Source: Sulfuritalea sp.
GTDB taxonomy: Bacteria > Pseudomonadota > Gammaproteobacteria > Burkholderiales > Rhodocyclaceae
NCBI GenBank assembly: GCA_026399445.1
Contig: JAPLRA010000255.1
Location: 1-7,398, forward strand
Direction of reading: 5' to 3'
DNA: 7,398 nt
In this document: in pieces, positions 5,863-7,398 of the stretch
Layout: the number at the start of each line of letters is the position of its first letter
Position numbering within the stretch: the first letter of the stretch is position 1
Program-made: the position numbers and the translations under genes
The notes under the pieces: model-generated
Told to the model about the DNA's origin: nothing
Databases searched by the model: none
Seen by the model: the letters and a program-made list of their open reading frames with translations, nothing else

Positions 5863-6122
5863 TTTTTTGGTTCCCGTTTCTGCAGTTCTTCCTTGCGACG
5901 CTCGTCCTTTTCATAGACCTTCTTGCGGGCCTCGAACCGGGCACGATCCTCCTTGTCGGTCTGCTCATTCTTCTTTTGCACGGCGAGGCTCTCCGCGCGC
6001 TGGCGATTCAGATCCGCGTCGGCTCGAGCCTGATTGGGGGGGATGTTCTGCGCGCTGCACGGACCTTGCAAGGACATGAACAGCAGCATCGAGAGCAGGG
6101 CGGTTTTCGGCGTCGAATTCAT
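5859..6122 (-). CDS. Small secreted, highly charged helical protein (first gene of operon)
   Basis: An 87-aa protein with a hydrophobic N-terminal segment (residues 7-19) and likely signal-peptidase I site CSA24|Q25; the cysteine at 22 does not sit in a good lipobox. The mature part is about 63 residues. Of the last 55 residues 33 are charged, mixing Lys/Arg and Asp/Glu, and the composition predicts one long helix (LNRQRAESLAVQKK, RARFEARKKVYEKDERRK). I do not recognise a family. It may be a periplasmic chaperone-like, metal-buffering or structural peptide, but that is speculation. The product is supported as real by the signal peptide, the 4-nt overlap with the ankyrin gene and its place at the head of the operon. 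No strong Shine-Dalgarno precedes the ATG. The 110-nt gap before uup must hold its promoter, but no clear one was found on the minus strand. Confidence 0.72.
   Translation of the reverse strand: MNSTPKTALLSMLLFMSLQGPCSAQNIPPNQARADADLNRQRAESLAVQKKNEQTDKEDRARFEARKKVYEKDERRKEELQKREPKK
5862..5868 (-). other. In-phase A_AAA_AAA slippery heptamer at a gene junction
   Basis: On the minus strand seven A's directly precede the TGA of the small gene, read as CCA AAA AAA TGA. This is the classic X_XXY_YYZ phase. A -1 slip would avoid the stop and continue into the ankyrin frame, which is exactly -1. Ordinary ATGA reinitiation explains the junction without slippage, and no stimulatory structure was checked. 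Confidence 0.35.
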
Positions 6123-6188
6123 GGTGATCTGGCCAAAGGGCAGGGATGGTCTGGCGTCTCGGGTCGTACGGAGACACTAGCGCTCGCC

Positions 6189-6194
6189 TATAAT
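6189..6194 (+). promoter_or_regulatory. Likely -10 element of the uup promoter
   Basis: A perfect TATAAT lies 38 nt before the uup GTG and would give a leader of about 30 nt. No recognisable -35 lies 16-18 nt upstream (GTACGG at 17 nt), and there is no extended -10 TG. The 6123-6232 gap also holds a short direct repeat, TCGGCCTT twice at 10-nt spacing, in the leader. Confidence 0.45.
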
Positions 6195-6232
6195 CCCGCA
6201 CCCTCCTTTCGGCCTTCATCGGCCTTGCTCCC

Positions 6233-7398
6233 GTGCCCGTTATTTCCCTTGATCGCGCCTGTCTCGCCTATGGCCATGTGGCCCTGCTGGATCACGCCGC
6301 CATGCAGATCGATGCCGGCGAACGCGTCGGCCTTATCGGCCGCAATGGCAGTGGCAAATCCAGCCTGCTGAAGGCCCTCGCCGGGCTGGGTTCGCTGGAC
6401 GACGGCGAGGTCTGGCGCGAGCCCGGCCTCTCCATCGCCTACGTGCCGCAGGAGCCCGAATTCGCCACCCACGACACGGTGTTCGAGGCAGTTGCCGCCG
6501 GTCTGGGAGACGTCGCCCGCATTCTTGCCGAATACCACGAGGTGACCCACACGGTCGGCGCTGGCGACACGGCGACGATGAACCGTATGCAGGAATTGCA
6601 GACACAACTGGAAGCGAACGACGGCTGGCGGCTGAATTCCCGCGTCGAGCAGGCCATCTCGCGCCTTGCGCTGGATGGCGATGCGCGTGTCGATGCGCTC
6701 TCCGGCGGCGGCAAGAAACGCGTCGCCCTGGCCCGCGCGCTGGTGGCCGAGCCGGAACTGCTGCTGCTCGACGAACCGACCAATCACCTCGACGTGGACG
6801 GCATCCTCTGGCTGGAGGATCTGCTGCGCGGCTATCAGGGGGCGATCATGCTGATTACCCACGACCGGGTGTTCCTCGACAACGTGGCTACCCGCATCGT
6901 CGAGCTGGATCGCGGCAATCTGGTGAGCTTTCCCGGACGTTTCGCTGCGTACCAGGAGCGCAAGGAATTCATGCTCAACGAGGAGGCGTTGGCCAACGCC
7001 CGTGCCGACAAGATGCTGGCGCAGGAGGAAATCTGGATCCGGAAAGGTGTCGAAGCGCGGCGCACGCGCAGCGTGGGGCGCGTCCAGCGCCTTGAGCACT
7101 TGCGCGAGGCCCGCGCGGCGCGGCGCGAGCAACTGGGCAAAGTCGACTTCCGCGTGGTGCGTGGCGACGCGTCGGGCAAGCTGGTGGCTGAACTCGAGAA
7201 CGTCAGCAAGCGATTCGTGACAACTACGGACGAGAAGATCGTGGTGCGCGATTTTTCCTGCCGCATCCTGCGCGGCGACAAGGTGGGTCTGATCGGCGCC
7301 AACGGCACCGGCAAGACCACGCTGCTGCGCACCCTGCTGGGCGAACTCGTCCCGGACAGCGGGACGGTCAGCCTCGGCTCGAACCGGCAGGTCGCCTA
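6233..7398 (+). CDS. uup: ABC-F family ATPase Uup, N-terminal 388 codons (cut by the right edge)
   Basis: A soluble twin-ATPase protein without membrane domains. The first nucleotide-binding domain has Walker A GRNGSGKS (36-43), signature LSGGGKKR (156-163; LSGGQ-like with Gly), Walker B plus D-loop LLLLDEPTNHLD (177-188) and H210. An ABC-F linker rich in Arg follows (about 240-305, with EARRTRSVGRVQRL), then the second Walker A GANGTGKT (355-362) just before the edge. Linker motif and order fit Uup rather than EttA or YheS. Uup proteins are around 630 residues, so about 60% is present. Uup acts at ribosomes or branched DNA and affects precise transposon excision in E. coli; the exact role here is inferred from family. 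GTG at 6233 is the only plausible start: an in-frame TAA lies at 6191 and no ATG or TTG in frame lies between. No Shine-Dalgarno is seen. Confidence 0.92.
   Translation, partial: MPVISLDRACLAYGHVALLDHAAMQIDAGERVGLIGRNGSGKSSLLKALAGLGSLDDGEVWREPGLSIAYVPQEPEFATHDTVFEAVAAGLGDVARILAEYHEVTHTVGAGDTATMNRMQELQTQLEANDGWRLNSRVEQAISRLALDGDARVDALSGGGKKRVALARALVAEPELLLLDEPTNHLDVDGILWLEDLLRGYQGAIMLITHDRVFLDNVATRIVELDRGNLVSFPGRFAAYQERKEFMLNEEALANARADKMLAQEEIWIRKGVEARRTRSVGRVQRLEHLREARAARREQLGKVDFRVVRGDASGKLVAELENVSKRFVTTTDEKIVVRDFSCRILRGDKVGLIGANGTGKTTLLRTLLGELVPDSGTVSLGSNRQVA

Noticed and set aside
5760..6371. 203-aa plus-strand frame
   Set aside because: It covers the ankyrin and small-protein genes antisense and the start of uup out of frame. 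Its hydrophobic look comes from the reversed charged codons.
6188..7132. 314-aa open frame on the minus strand
   Set aside because: It is antisense to uup, whose Walker and signature motifs are intact on the plus strand. It shows no recognisable family.

Overview
The window looks like chromosomal DNA from a GC-rich proteobacterium, most likely a betaproteobacterium (Rhodocyclales-like). This is inferred from codon use, a Tat-exported FccB-like flavoprotein, a DUF411 protein and a Uup-type ABC-F ATPase. No taxonomic marker is present, so the assignment is tentative. There are no rRNA, tRNA, IS or CRISPR features. The window is densely coding: five complete minus-strand genes, one complete plus-strand gene, and one gene cut at each edge.

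Left block (1-3362, minus strand) is signalling. A coiled-coil protein built from 36-residue repeats overlaps by 4 nt (ATGA) a 751-aa soluble class III nucleotide cyclase with GAF-GAF-PAS-cyclase-TPR-like architecture, as in cyanobacterial CyaB1/CyaB2. After a 168-nt gap rich in GATC sites and inverted repeats comes the start of a PAS_7-type sensor protein that leaves the window.

Middle (3363-4845): a 199-nt divergent intergenic region leads rightward to a Tat-secreted flavoprotein of the flavocytochrome c sulfide dehydrogenase (FccB) family. It keeps the first redox cysteine but has glycine at the position of the second, and no cytochrome partner lies nearby.

Right-middle (4856-6122, minus strand) is a tight three-gene operon of exported proteins: a small, very charged helical protein, an ankyrin-repeat protein and a DUF411 (putative metal-binding) protein. 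Junctions are a 4-nt overlap and a 2-nt gap. The first junction lies on a correctly phased A_AAA_AAA heptamer. The operon runs convergently into the FccB-like gene with only 10 nt between the stops, which suggests, but does not prove, a shared periplasmic redox or metal theme.

Right edge (6233-7398, plus strand): the first 388 codons of an ABC-F ATPase, Uup, with a perfect TATAAT hexamer upstream.

The least ordinary items are the repeat-built coiled coil coupled to the cyclase, the single-cysteine FccB-like protein, the altered cysteine set of the DUF411 protein, and the possible frameshift fusion in the secreted operon. No wholly new defence or mobile system is evident.
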